Positions 6,864-14,551 of a stretch of 32,212 nt of DNA are shown here, piece by piece (the first letter of the stretch is position 1; every line of letters starts with the position of its first letter). The translations under genes and the position numbers were made by a program. Under the pieces are notes generated by a model. That model saw nothing but the letters and a program-made list of their open reading frames with translations. It made no database searches and was not told where the DNA came from. Source of the DNA: Kiloniellaceae bacterium (lineage in GTDB: Bacteria > Pseudomonadota > Alphaproteobacteria > Kiloniellales > Kiloniellaceae); assembly GCA_021776195.1 (NCBI GenBank), contig JAJFGK010000064.1:1-32212 (forward strand), given 5' to 3'.

Positions 6864-7814
6864 ATGACCGATCAGTCCAGCGTTCCCATCAGCGAGGCTG
6901 TCGCGCGAGCCACCCCCGGCATTGTCGCCGGCCCGCTGCGTGGCCTTTCGGATCGTGCCATCGCCTGGCTCTTCATCTCGCCGACCATCGTCCTGTTGCT
7001 GGCGATCAACATCTTTCCGCTGATCTGGACGGTCTATCTCTCCTTCACCAACTACCGCGCCAACCGGCCGGGCCGGGAAATCGAGTGGGTCGGCACGCGC
7101 AATTACGAGCGTCTGCTCGGCAGCGAGGACATCTGGGGCTATCTACAGGCCACCGCGCATTTCGTGTTCTGGACCATGGCGATCCAGGTGGTTCTCGGGC
7201 TCGGGCTGGCCCTGCTGATCAACCGCAACTTCAGGGGCGCCAGCTTCTGGACCACGGTGATCCTCATTCCCATGATGCTGTCGCCGGCGGTGGTGGGCAC
7301 CTTCTGGACCTACCTCTATCAGCCCCAGACCGGTATTTTCAGCGCGATCATCAATCTCTTCGTGGCGGTCGGGCCGATCGATATGATCGGCTCGGTGACG
7401 CTGGCGCCCTGGTCCATCATCATCGTCGATACCTGGATGTGGACTCCCTATATCATGTTGCTCTGCCTCGCGGGACTGCGGTCGATCCCCGACTATCTCT
7501 ATGAGGCCGCCGAGATCGATCGCGCCTCGGCCTGGCAGAAGTTCTGGTACATCACCCTGCCGCGGATCATGCCCTTCCTGATGTTGGCGGTGCTGTTTCG
7601 TGGCATCGAGAACTTCAAGATGTTCGATATGGTGGTGGAGCTGACCTCGGGTGGACCGGGCTCGACCACGGAAGTGGCCTCGATCAACCTGAAGCGCGAG
7701 GCCTTCGAGAAGTGGCGGACCGGCTATTCCTCGGCCTTTGCCGTGATCCTCTTCGTCACGGTCTTTGGCCTTGGCAACATCTATGTCAAAGCGCTCAACA
7801 AGGTGAAGCAATGA
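6864..7814 (+). CDS. ABC transporter permease 1 (MalF/UgpA type)
   Basis: A 316-residue inner-membrane permease of the carbohydrate CUT1 type with about six transmembrane helices. The first is IAWLFISPTIVLLLAINIF; later ones include VILIPMMLSPAVVGTFW and IIIVDTWMWTPYIMLLCL. The cytoplasmic EAA loop is present as YEAAEIDRASAWQKFWYITL and would contact the ATPases. The start ATG at 6864 follows GAGACGAGAG; an in-frame ATG at 6819 lacks a good ribosome site. The stop overlaps the next start (ATGA, 7811-7814), so the two permeases are translationally coupled and probably form a heterodimer. Confidence 0.93.
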   Translation: MTDQSSVPISEAVARATPGIVAGPLRGLSDRAIAWLFISPTIVLLLAINIFPLIWTVYLSFTNYRANRPGREIEWVGTRNYERLLGSEDIWGYLQATAHFVFWTMAIQVVLGLGLALLINRNFRGASFWTTVILIPMMLSPAVVGTFWTYLYQPQTGIFSAIINLFVAVGPIDMIGSVTLAPWSIIIVDTWMWTPYIMLLCLAGLRSIPDYLYEAAEIDRASAWQKFWYITLPRIMPFLMLAVLFRGIENFKMFDMVVELTSGGPGSTTEVASINLKREAFEKWRTGYSSAFAVILFVTVFGLGNIYVKALNKVKQ

Positions 7815-8785
7815 GTGCCCCCGGCCGGACAGCACAGGCGGGCAAGACCGCGCATTCGGTCGTCAAGGCCGGTGCTCTTGGCAAGTGGATCGCCGGGGTC
7901 CTGGTCCTGGTCTACGCCCTGGTCACCCTGATCCCTCTGCTGTGGATCTTCTCGACCGGCTTCAAGTCCCCGCCCGATTCGATCTCCTATCCTCCCAAGG
8001 TGATGTTCGATCCGACGCTGGAGGGCTACGTCAACCTCTTCACCACGCGGTCGCGCCAGACCGCGGACTACATCGAAAGCCTGGGCCCGGCCGAGACCTG
8101 GTACGACTCCATCGTGCGCAAGCGCAACATGGTGATCGTCGGCCCCTCGCGCTTCCTCGACCGCTATGTGAACTCGATCGTCATCGGCTTCGGCTCGACC
8201 TTCCTGGCGGTCCTGCTCGGGACCCTGGCGGCCTACGGGTTTTCGCGCTTCAAGGTGCCCTTGAAGGACGACCTGCTGTTCTTCATCCTCTCGACCCGCA
8301 TGATGCCGCCCATCGCCGTGGCCATTCCGATCTATCTGATGTATCGCACCCTGGGCCTGTCGGACACCGCGCTCGGCATGATCCTGCTCTACACCGCGGT
8401 CAACGTGTCCCTGGCGGTCTGGCTGCTGAAGGGTTTCATCGACGAGATTCCCATGGAGTACGAGGAAGCCGCCGTGGTCGACGGCTACACCCGCCTGCAG
8501 GCCTTCTGGAAGGTCGTGCTGCCCCAGGCCCGGGCCGGCATCGCGGCGACCGCGATCTTCTGCCTGATCTTTGCCTGGAACGAGTATGCTTTCGCCCTGT
8601 TGCTGACCAGCGGCAGCGCGCAGACCGCGCCGCCCTTCATTCCCATCATCATCGGCGAGGGCGGCCTCGACTGGCCGGCGGTGGCGGCCGGCACGACGCT
8701 CTTCCTGCTGCCGATCGTGGTCTTCACCGTGTTGTTGCGCAATCAACTGCTGCGCGGCATCACCTTCGGGGCGGTGCGGCGATGA
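7811..8785 (+). CDS. ABC transporter permease 2 (MalG/UgpE type)
   Basis: A 324-residue inner-membrane permease, partner of the preceding gene. After a short polar N-terminus the first helix is WIAGVLVLVYALVTLIPLLW. A long periplasmic segment (about residues 60-120) precedes the core, where FGSTFLAVLLGTLAAYGFSR begins the transport domain. The EAA loop reads YEEAAVVDGYTRLQAFWKVV. Its start overlaps the stop of permease 1 by four bases, and its own stop overlaps the start of the small membrane protein in the same way. Confidence 0.93.
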   Translation: MSAPGRTAQAGKTAHSVVKAGALGKWIAGVLVLVYALVTLIPLLWIFSTGFKSPPDSISYPPKVMFDPTLEGYVNLFTTRSRQTADYIESLGPAETWYDSIVRKRNMVIVGPSRFLDRYVNSIVIGFGSTFLAVLLGTLAAYGFSRFKVPLKDDLLFFILSTRMMPPIAVAIPIYLMYRTLGLSDTALGMILLYTAVNVSLAVWLLKGFIDEIPMEYEEAAVVDGYTRLQAFWKVVLPQARAGIAATAIFCLIFAWNEYAFALLLTSGSAQTAPPFIPIIIGEGGLDWPAVAAGTTLFLLPIVVFTVLLRNQLLRGITFGAVRR

Positions 8786-8991
8786 GCGATGCGACCAACA
8801 AGCCTCGCAAGGCGGGCAGCGCGGCCCGCTTCTTCCGCCGTGGGCCCTGGGAGAACGGGGCCACGGCGCTGATTGCGCTGGGCGTCTTCATGCTGATGCA
8901 GCCCTTCTCGCTCACGCTCTTTGGCTATTCCTTTATCACGATCCTGGTCGGCACGGTCGGCTTCGTGTTCGTCAGCCATTTCCCGGACTGA
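8782..8991 (+). CDS. Small two-helix membrane protein of the ABC importer (DUF2160-like)
   Basis: A 69-residue protein starting at ATG 8782 in ATGA overlap with permease 2. A basic N-terminal stretch (KPRKAGSAARFFRR) is followed by two predicted membrane helices, ATALIALGVFMLMQPFSLT and YSFITILVGTVGFVFVSHF. Size and operon position match the small DUF2160-type integral membrane proteins found in glycerol-type ABC operons of alphaproteobacteria; I recognise this by position and shape, not by an alignment. Its role is unknown: accessory subunit or assembly factor of the permease pair is inference. The next gene starts five bases after its stop. Confidence 0.7.
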   Translation: MSDATNKPRKAGSAARFFRRGPWENGATALIALGVFMLMQPFSLTLFGYSFITILVGTVGFVFVSHFPD

Positions 8992-8996
8992 GGACG

Positions 8997-10112
8997 ATGG
9001 CAGAGATCCGTATCGAACAGCTGCACAAGTCCTTCGGCGACTTCACCGCCGTTCGCGACTCCTCTTTCACCATCGAGGACGGCGAATTCTTTGTCATGCT
9101 GGGTCCCTCGGGCTGCGGCAAGACCACCACCCTGCGGATGATCGCCGGCCTCGAGATGCCGACCTCGGGCCGTGTTCTGCTCGACGGCGAGGACGTCACC
9201 TTCAAGCGGGGCGGCGAGCGCGACATCGCCTTCGTCTTCCAGCTCTTCGCGCTCTATCCCCACATGAACGTGCGCAAGAACATTTCCTTTCCCCTGCGCA
9301 TGGCGGGCTTGCCGCGCCGGGAGGTCCGCGAGCGCACCGAGGCGGTGGCGCGCATGCTGCAGATCGACCATCTGCTGGACAAGCCGGTCGGCGGTCTGGC
9401 GAGCGGCGACCGGCAGCGCGTCGCCCTGGGCCGCGCCGTGGTGCGCCGGGCCAAGGCCTTCTTGATGGACGAACCCCTGGGCGCGCTCGATGCCCAGTTC
9501 CGCGAGCGCATGTGCGAAGAGCTGCGCCTGCTGCACAACAGGGTCGCGGCGACCACGGTCTATGTCACCCACGACCAGATCGAGGCCATGTCCATGGCCG
9601 ATCGCATCTGTGTCATGAACCATGCCAAGGTGCTGCAGGTCGGCCCGCCCACTGAAATCTACGCCCGCCCGGCGACCCGATTCGTCGCCGGCTTCATCGG
9701 CTCGCCGGCCATGAACTTCCTGCCCGCCCAGGGCGGCCTGGCGCCTGGTACCACGACGGTCCAGGTCAATGGTGGGACGATCGCGGTGCCCCGGCTGCAC
9801 GAGGCCCTGGACCACGGCGATGCCGTCATCGGCGCCCGGCCCGAACATATCAGGATCGCCGATCGGGGCGCCCTGCGAGGCCGGATTTTCGCCGTGGAGT
9901 ACATGGGCACCCGGCAGTTGATCACGGTGGAAACCGATGTCGCGCGGCTGCGGGTCTGGGCGCCCAATACTGTGCGGGTCGCCGACGGCGAACAGGTCGG
10001 GCTGGACTTCGAAACCGACCGGCTGGTGCTGTTCGACCCGGTGAGCGACCGGGCCCTGGCCAGCGATCTCTATGCGGCGCAGAGCCCGCAAGGGGTACGG
10101 GCCCATGGCTGA
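8997..10112 (+). CDS. ABC transporter ATPase 1 (MalK/UgpC-like, atypical signature)
   Basis: A 371-residue ATPase: nucleotide-binding domain (1-235) plus a C-terminal regulatory OB/TOBE region. Walker A is GPSGCGKTTT (Lys42), Q-loop FQLFALYPH (Gln82), Walker B AFLMDEP (Asp158, Glu159) and H-loop YVTHDQ (His192). The ABC signature is degenerate: LASGDRQ at 134-140 where LSGGQ is usual, so the second Gly is Asp138. The companion ATPase has a normal LSGGEMQ, so the transporter probably has one consensus and one altered composite ATP site. The start ATG follows the previous stop by five bases, and the stop overlaps the start of ATPase 2. Confidence 0.92.
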   Translation: MAEIRIEQLHKSFGDFTAVRDSSFTIEDGEFFVMLGPSGCGKTTTLRMIAGLEMPTSGRVLLDGEDVTFKRGGERDIAFVFQLFALYPHMNVRKNISFPLRMAGLPRREVRERTEAVARMLQIDHLLDKPVGGLASGDRQRVALGRAVVRRAKAFLMDEPLGALDAQFRERMCEELRLLHNRVAATTVYVTHDQIEAMSMADRICVMNHAKVLQVGPPTEIYARPATRFVAGFIGSPAMNFLPAQGGLAPGTTTVQVNGGTIAVPRLHEALDHGDAVIGARPEHIRIADRGALRGRIFAVEYMGTRQLITVETDVARLRVWAPNTVRVADGEQVGLDFETDRLVLFDPVSDRALASDLYAAQSPQGVRAHG

Positions 10113-11160
10113 GGTGACCCTGCAGAATGCGAGCAAGGTCTTCGGCCAGATAGCCGCGGTCGAGGATCTCGATCTGACCATCGGCCATGGCGAATTCGTC
10201 GTGCTGCTGGGGCCGACCGGCGCCGGCAAGACGACGACCCTGCGTCTTGTGGCGGGCTTGGAGCGACCCGACAGCGGCCGCGTCCTGATCGACGGCCAGG
10301 ATGTCACCGGCCTGCCGCCGGCGGCGCGGAACGTGGCCTTCGTCTTTCAGCAGTATTCGCTCTATCCGCACTACAGTGTCTTTCAGAACCTGGCCTTTCC
10401 CCTGCGCGCGCCGGGGCAGTCCTTCACGCCGGCGCAGATCGAGGAGCGGGTCGGCGAGATCGCCCGACTGCTGCGCATCGAAAGCAAGCTGCAGAACCGG
10501 GTGACCACCCTGTCGGGCGGCGAGATGCAGCGGGTCGCCATCGGCCGGGCCCTGGTCCGCCGGCCGACGATCTTTCTGATGGACGAGCCGCTCTCCTCGC
10601 TCGACGCCAAGCTGCGCGAGGACCTGCGCGTCGAGCTGAAGCGCATTCAGCGCGATCTCGAGGCGACGGTCCTCTATGTCACCCACGACCAGCTTGAGGC
10701 CATGACCCTGGCCGACCGCATTGGCGTGCTGGCCCAGGGGCGGCTGATCCAATTGGGTACCCCGCGCGAGATCTATGAGCGTCCGAACACCATCGAGGTC
10801 GCCCGGCGCCTCGGCAGTCCGCAAATCAACCTGCACCAGCCCGGCCTCCTGGACTGCGGCGACCTGCCGGCGGCCACGGCGACAATCGGTCTGCGCCCCG
10901 AGGACATTGAGCTGCACGCTTCCGGCGGCGTCGCCGCGACGGTCCTGACCGTCGAACATCTGGGCGTCGAGACCGTCATCCTGCTGGAGGTCGCGGGGCA
11001 GCGGTTGCATGCGCTGCTGGGCGCGCTGGCGCCCGTGGCCAAGGGGGAGACGGTGACGATCGGTCCGCGCCCCGGCGCCGCCATGTTTTTCGACCGGGAG
11101 GGCCGGCGCATCGGCACCCAGCCCTCGCAGACCGCGGGGGAGGCCGCCTATGGAACCTGA
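10105..11160 (+). CDS. ABC transporter ATPase 2 (MalK/UgpC-like)
   Basis: A 351-residue ATPase, partner of the preceding gene. Walker A is GPTGAGKTTT (Lys42), Q-loop FQQYSLYPH, signature LSGGEMQ (136-142), Walker B IFLMDEP (Asp160, Glu161) and H-loop YVTHDQ (His194). The C-terminal TOBE-like segment contains GLRPEDIEL. The start ATG 10105 lies inside the end of ATPase 1 (overlap 10105-10112), which fixes translation coupling; the longer frame upstream is not used. Two different ATPases in one importer is the arrangement of glycerol-type GlpS/GlpT systems. Its last 11 bases overlap dhaL, which ties the importer to the kinase genes. Confidence 0.93.
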   Translation: MAEVTLQNASKVFGQIAAVEDLDLTIGHGEFVVLLGPTGAGKTTTLRLVAGLERPDSGRVLIDGQDVTGLPPAARNVAFVFQQYSLYPHYSVFQNLAFPLRAPGQSFTPAQIEERVGEIARLLRIESKLQNRVTTLSGGEMQRVAIGRALVRRPTIFLMDEPLSSLDAKLREDLRVELKRIQRDLEATVLYVTHDQLEAMTLADRIGVLAQGRLIQLGTPREIYERPNTIEVARRLGSPQINLHQPGLLDCGDLPAATATIGLRPEDIELHASGGVAATVLTVEHLGVETVILLEVAGQRLHALLGALAPVAKGETVTIGPRPGAAMFFDREGRRIGTQPSQTAGEAAYGT

Positions 11161-11764
11161 TCTCATGCAACGGCTGCTTGCCGAGGCCAAGGAGGCGATC
11201 GTCGCCCACGGCGACGAGCTCACCGCGCTCGACCAGGCCATCGGCGACGGCGATCACGGCGTCAACATGAAGCGCGGCTTCGAAGCGCTGGCCGCGGCGG
11301 CGGACGAGATTGCCGCGCTCGACCCGGGGCCCGCGCTGCAAAAGGCCGGGATGACCCTGGTGATGTCTGTGGGCGGCGCCTCGGGGCCGCTCTACGGCAC
11401 CTTGCTGATGGCCATGGGCAAGGCCCTGCCGGCGGCTCGAGTCGGTAGGGCGGATGTTGCCGCCGCCTTCGCCCAAGGGGTCGCGGCCCTGGCCAAGCGC
11501 GGCAAGTCCGAGGCCGGCGAGAAGACCATGCTCGAGGTACTGCTGCCGGTCGCGGAGGCGCTGTCGGGCTTGGCCGCCGGCGAGTCCCTCCAGGCGCTGC
11601 GCGATGCCGCCGACCGGGGCCTGGCCGCGACCAAGGACATGAAGGCAACCAGGGGCCGGGCCTCCTTTCTGGGCGACCGCTCGATCGGCCATCTCGACCC
11701 CGGCGCGCGTTCATCGGCGCTGCTGGTTCATACCCTGTGCGATGTGATAGAGGGCAAGGCATGA
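11150..11764 (+). CDS. dhaL: Dihydroxyacetone kinase ADP-binding subunit DhaL
   Basis: A 204-residue DhaL. In PEP-dependent dihydroxyacetone kinase, DhaL keeps a tightly bound ADP that is recharged to ATP by DhaM and then phosphorylates the substrate held on DhaK. The Mg-binding Asp cluster is visible as LDQAIGDGDHG (Asp28, Asp33, Asp35). GGASGPLYGTLL and the nucleotide-loop GRASFLGDRSIGHLDPGA also match the family, and the length is usual (about 200-210). The start ATG overlaps the ATPase 2 gene and the stop overlaps dhaM (ATGA 11761-11764). A separate DhaM gene next door argues for the PEP-dependent, not ATP-dependent, type. Confidence 0.95.
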   Translation: MEPDLMQRLLAEAKEAIVAHGDELTALDQAIGDGDHGVNMKRGFEALAAAADEIAALDPGPALQKAGMTLVMSVGGASGPLYGTLLMAMGKALPAARVGRADVAAAFAQGVAALAKRGKSEAGEKTMLEVLLPVAEALSGLAAGESLQALRDAADRGLAATKDMKATRGRASFLGDRSIGHLDPGARSSALLVHTLCDVIEGKA

Positions 11765-12150
11765 CCGACTGCGTGGCAATCGTGATCGTCTCCCATTCGC
11801 CGGAGGTGGCCAGGGGGACGGCTGACATGGTGCGCGAAATGGTCGGCGAGGAAGTGCGGGTCGCTTTCTGCGGCGGCAATGCCGCCGGCGGCCTCGGCAC
11901 CGATGTCGCTGCAATCAAGGCGGCCATCGAGCAGGTCTACGGCCCCAAGGGCGTGGCCCTGCTGGTCGATCTCGGCGGGGCCGAGACCAACAGCGAGATG
12001 GCCATAGAAATGCTCGACCCGGAAATGCAGCAGCGCATCGCGATCTGCAATGCGCCGATTGTCGAGGGCGCGGTGATGGCCGCGACCGAGGCCGCGGGCG
12101 GCGGCTCGCTGGAGATTGTCCGTGCCACCGCCGAGGAGTTCCTGTCATGA
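11761..12150 (+). CDS. dhaM: PTS-dependent dihydroxyacetone kinase phosphotransferase subunit DhaM (EIIA-like)
   Basis: A 129-residue single-domain DhaM of the mannose-type EIIA fold. IVIVSHSPEVARG places the phospho-acceptor His at residue 12, and FCGGN and VDLGGAETNSEMA follow as in the family. DhaM takes phosphate from phospho-HPr and passes it to ADP on DhaL. In Escherichia coli DhaM is a longer fusion with HPr-like and partial enzyme I domains; here these are separate genes immediately downstream. Translation is coupled on both sides by ATGA overlaps. Confidence 0.93.
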   Translation: MTDCVAIVIVSHSPEVARGTADMVREMVGEEVRVAFCGGNAAGGLGTDVAAIKAAIEQVYGPKGVALLVDLGGAETNSEMAIEMLDPEMQQRIAICNAPIVEGAVMAATEAAGGGSLEIVRATAEEFLS

Positions 12151-12455
12151 GCGATGCGGCCGGAACCGCCCAGGCGAGCGGCGACTGGATCGACGGACAG
12201 GCGACGGTGCGCGATCCCACCGGTCTGCACGCCCGGCCGGCGGTCAAGCTCACCAAGCTGGCCAAGACCTTCGAGGCGCGCGTCGAGCTCCGCGCCGGCG
12301 CCGAGGGTGCCTGGATCAACGCGAAATCGCCCAACGCGGTGATGAAGCTGAAGGTGGCCCACGGCCAGGTCCTGTCGATCCGTGCCCAGGGCCAAGCGGC
12401 CGCGGCGGCGGTCGGCGCGCTGGTGGCGTTGGTCGAACGGGACTTTCAGGATTGA
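12147..12455 (+). CDS. ptsH: HPr family phosphocarrier protein
   Basis: A 102-residue HPr. The active-site motif TGLHARPA gives phospho-acceptor His28, with Arg30 as its partner. An N-terminal extension of about 15 residues precedes the usual fold. The Ser-loop region reads AKSPNAVMKLK, unlike the canonical regulatory Ser46 segment (SIMGVM), so control by HPr kinase is doubtful. It lies between dhaM and an enzyme I gene, so it is probably a carrier dedicated to the dihydroxyacetone kinase, not the housekeeping HPr of the cell. The start is in ATGA overlap with dhaM. Confidence 0.92.
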   Translation: MSDAAGTAQASGDWIDGQATVRDPTGLHARPAVKLTKLAKTFEARVELRAGAEGAWINAKSPNAVMKLKVAHGQVLSIRAQGQAAAAAVGALVALVERDFQD

Positions 12456-12463
12456 GAGAGCGC

Positions 12464-14092
12464 ATGACTGACAGCGGTCCCGAACGCATTCTTGCCGGTA
12501 TTGCGGCGGCCGACGGCCTGGTGGTCGCCCGACTCGCGTTCCTCCAGGGCCCCTGCCTGCAGCAGCGCCAGGCCGGAGACGCCGTCAGCGAAGCCGCGGC
12601 ATTGAGGGCCGCGCTGCGGACGGCGGCCGATGCCATCGAGGGTCTCGCGGCCGGCCAGGACGAGCTGGCCGCCGAGATTCTCGAGTTTCAGTTGGCCTTG
12701 ATCGAGGACGAGGACCTCTTGGCGCCGGTCTATGGGAAGATTGCCGAGGGCACCCCGGCCGAGGCCGCCTGGGCCGCCGTGCTCGATCATGAGATCGCCG
12801 AGTACCGTGCCGGCGGGGATGCGGTTTTTAGCGTCCGCGCCGATGATCTCCTGGACCTCAGGGACCGCGTGTCCCGGGCGCTGTTCGGGGACCACGCGGG
12901 CGGCGAGCGCGCTGGGGCCCAGGAGGGTGATATTCTGGTCGCCACCGATTTGACTCCCTCGCTGTTTCTCGAACTCGATTGGACCAGACACCGCGGCGCC
13001 GCGATTTGCGGCGGCAGCCCGACCAGCCATGTGGCGATCCTGGCGCGCGCGCGCGGCATTCCCCTGGTGGTCGGTCTGGGCGCGGACCTGGACCTCTTGA
13101 CCGAGGGCGAGCCGGCGGTCCTGGATGCCGAGGAGGGACGGCTGATCCTGGCGCCCCGCCCGGCGACACTGAGCGGCATCGAAGACCGCCTGGCCGCCCG
13201 GGCCGCCGACGAGGTGGAAGCGCGAGCCCTGATCGCCCGGCCGGCCCAGACGGCGGCCGGCGACTCCGTGGCGATCACGATCAATGTGGACGATCCGGCG
13301 GTTCTCGATCCGATCCATCCCGACGCCGTCGCGGTGGAGACCTGCGACGGCATCGGGCTGGCCCGGACCGAGTTTCTGTTCGAGGGCGGCCGCCTGCCGG
13401 GCGAGGCGGAGCAGCTCGCCGTCTATCGCGGCCTGATCGACTGGGCGCGGGGGCGCCCGGTGACGGTCCGCACGCTGGATGCCGGCGGCGACAAGCCGAT
13501 CCCCGGGGTGACCCCGGCGGGCGAGAGCAATCCCTTCCTGGGCCTGCGCGGGCTGCGTCTTTCGCTGCGGGACCCAGCGCTTTTCACGCTGCAGCTCCGC
13601 GCCCTGGCGCGGGCCGCCGCCCACGGCCCGCTCAAGGTCATGCTGCCGATGGTGACCGAGCCGGCGGAAGTCGAGCAGGCGCGGGGCCTGCTGGACCGGG
13701 CCCTGGCGGCGCTGGCCGACGAGGGGCTGGACCATGCCCGGCCGCCACTCGGCATGATGGTCGAGGTGCCGGCGGCGGCCTTGACGGCCGAGCGCTTCGA
13801 GGTCGATTTTTTCTCCATCGGCTCGAACGACCTGGTGCAGTACGTTACGGCCTGCGCGCGGGACAATCCGGCCGTGGCGGCGCTGGCCGACCCGGCCAAT
13901 CCCGCCGTGCTCGAGTTGATCGCCCGCACCGTCACGGCGGGGCGGAACAAGGGCATCGAGGTCTCGCTCTGCGGCGACATGGCCTCGGTCCCCGCCTCGA
14001 TCGGCACCCTGCTGGACTGCGGCCTGCGCAGCCTTTCGGTGGCGCCGGCGCAGCTCGCCCGGGTCAAGCTCGCGGTCAGCCGCCATGGTTAA
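12464..14092 (+). CDS. ptsI: PTS enzyme I (PEP-protein phosphotransferase)
   Basis: A 542-residue enzyme I starting at ATG 12464, eight bases after the HPr stop; the long open frame upstream of this start is out-of-frame HPr. Domains in order: HPr-binding helical and swivelling domain (1-225) with phospho-acceptor His189 in GGSPTSHVAILARARG, then the PEP-binding TIM barrel (about 240-542). Barrel motifs are GLARTEFLF, VRTLDAGGDKPIPG, ESNPFLGLRGLR, GMMVEVPAA, FSIGSNDLVQY and SLCGDMA with the catalytic Cys503. All catalytic residues expected of an active enzyme are present. It feeds HPr, DhaM and DhaL in that order. It is slightly shorter than the 570-575 residues usual for housekeeping PtsI. 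Confidence 0.95.
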   Translation: MTDSGPERILAGIAAADGLVVARLAFLQGPCLQQRQAGDAVSEAAALRAALRTAADAIEGLAAGQDELAAEILEFQLALIEDEDLLAPVYGKIAEGTPAEAAWAAVLDHEIAEYRAGGDAVFSVRADDLLDLRDRVSRALFGDHAGGERAGAQEGDILVATDLTPSLFLELDWTRHRGAAICGGSPTSHVAILARARGIPLVVGLGADLDLLTEGEPAVLDAEEGRLILAPRPATLSGIEDRLAARAADEVEARALIARPAQTAAGDSVAITINVDDPAVLDPIHPDAVAVETCDGIGLARTEFLFEGGRLPGEAEQLAVYRGLIDWARGRPVTVRTLDAGGDKPIPGVTPAGESNPFLGLRGLRLSLRDPALFTLQLRALARAAAHGPLKVMLPMVTEPAEVEQARGLLDRALAALADEGLDHARPPLGMMVEVPAAALTAERFEVDFFSIGSNDLVQYVTACARDNPAVAALADPANPAVLELIARTVTAGRNKGIEVSLCGDMASVPASIGTLLDCGLRSLSVAPAQLARVKLAVSRHG

Positions 14093-14507
14093 TCCGCGCG
14101 CCCTGGGCGATCCTTCCGTTGCCGGCTACAAGCAGCTGCTGCGCGACTTCATCGAACGGCGGCCCTCGGGCACGCGCCAGCGCATCGCCCAGGCCCTGGG
14201 CACCCACAAGAGTTTCGTCTCCCAGGTGACCAACCCGACGCTCAAGGTGCCCCTGCCGGCGCCCCATGTCGCGACGATCTTCAAGATCTGCCACTTTTCC
14301 ACCGAGGAGCGCGAGGCCTTCCTGGCGGCCTATCGCGTGGCCCATCCCAATCAGGCCGCGGCCCTGGAGCGCGACCAGGCACCCGAGACCCAGGTCGTGA
14401 AGATCGAGGTTCCACTGCTCAAGGACCCGGCCCGTCAGGCCCAGTTGGTGGCGACCATCGAGGATATGGCGGCCAAGCTGATTGCCCTGGCGCGGCTGCC
14501 GGATTGA
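14085..14507 (+). CDS. Helix-turn-helix regulator (XRE-like) within the Dha operon
   Basis: A 140-residue protein with an N-terminal HTH: residues about 28-50 read GTRQRIAQALGTHKSFVSQ, a typical lambda-repressor-like helix pair. A helical region follows, then a C-terminal part (VKIEVPLLKDPARQAQLV) that may mediate dimerisation. Its ATG overlaps the end of the enzyme I gene, so it is co-expressed with the kinase. It could bind the AGTTTAG repeats ahead of the operon as an autoregulator, which is inference only. The HTH is variable enough that the exact family is uncertain. Confidence 0.72.
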   Translation: MVNPRALGDPSVAGYKQLLRDFIERRPSGTRQRIAQALGTHKSFVSQVTNPTLKVPLPAPHVATIFKICHFSTEEREAFLAAYRVAHPNQAAALERDQAPETQVVKIEVPLLKDPARQAQLVATIEDMAAKLIALARLPD

Positions 14508-14551
14508 TCGGGATTGCGGCGGCAAAAAAGAGACTAGGGAGGAGAGAGGCT

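Noticed and set aside
12116..12463. N-terminal extension of enzyme I upstream of 12464
   Set aside because: The added residues are out-of-frame reading of the HPr gene; the enzyme I family begins just after ATG 12464.
12979..14229. Alternative plus-strand frame across the enzyme I barrel
   Set aside because: Gly/Arg/Pro-rich translation overlapping a conserved enzyme with intact catalytic residues.
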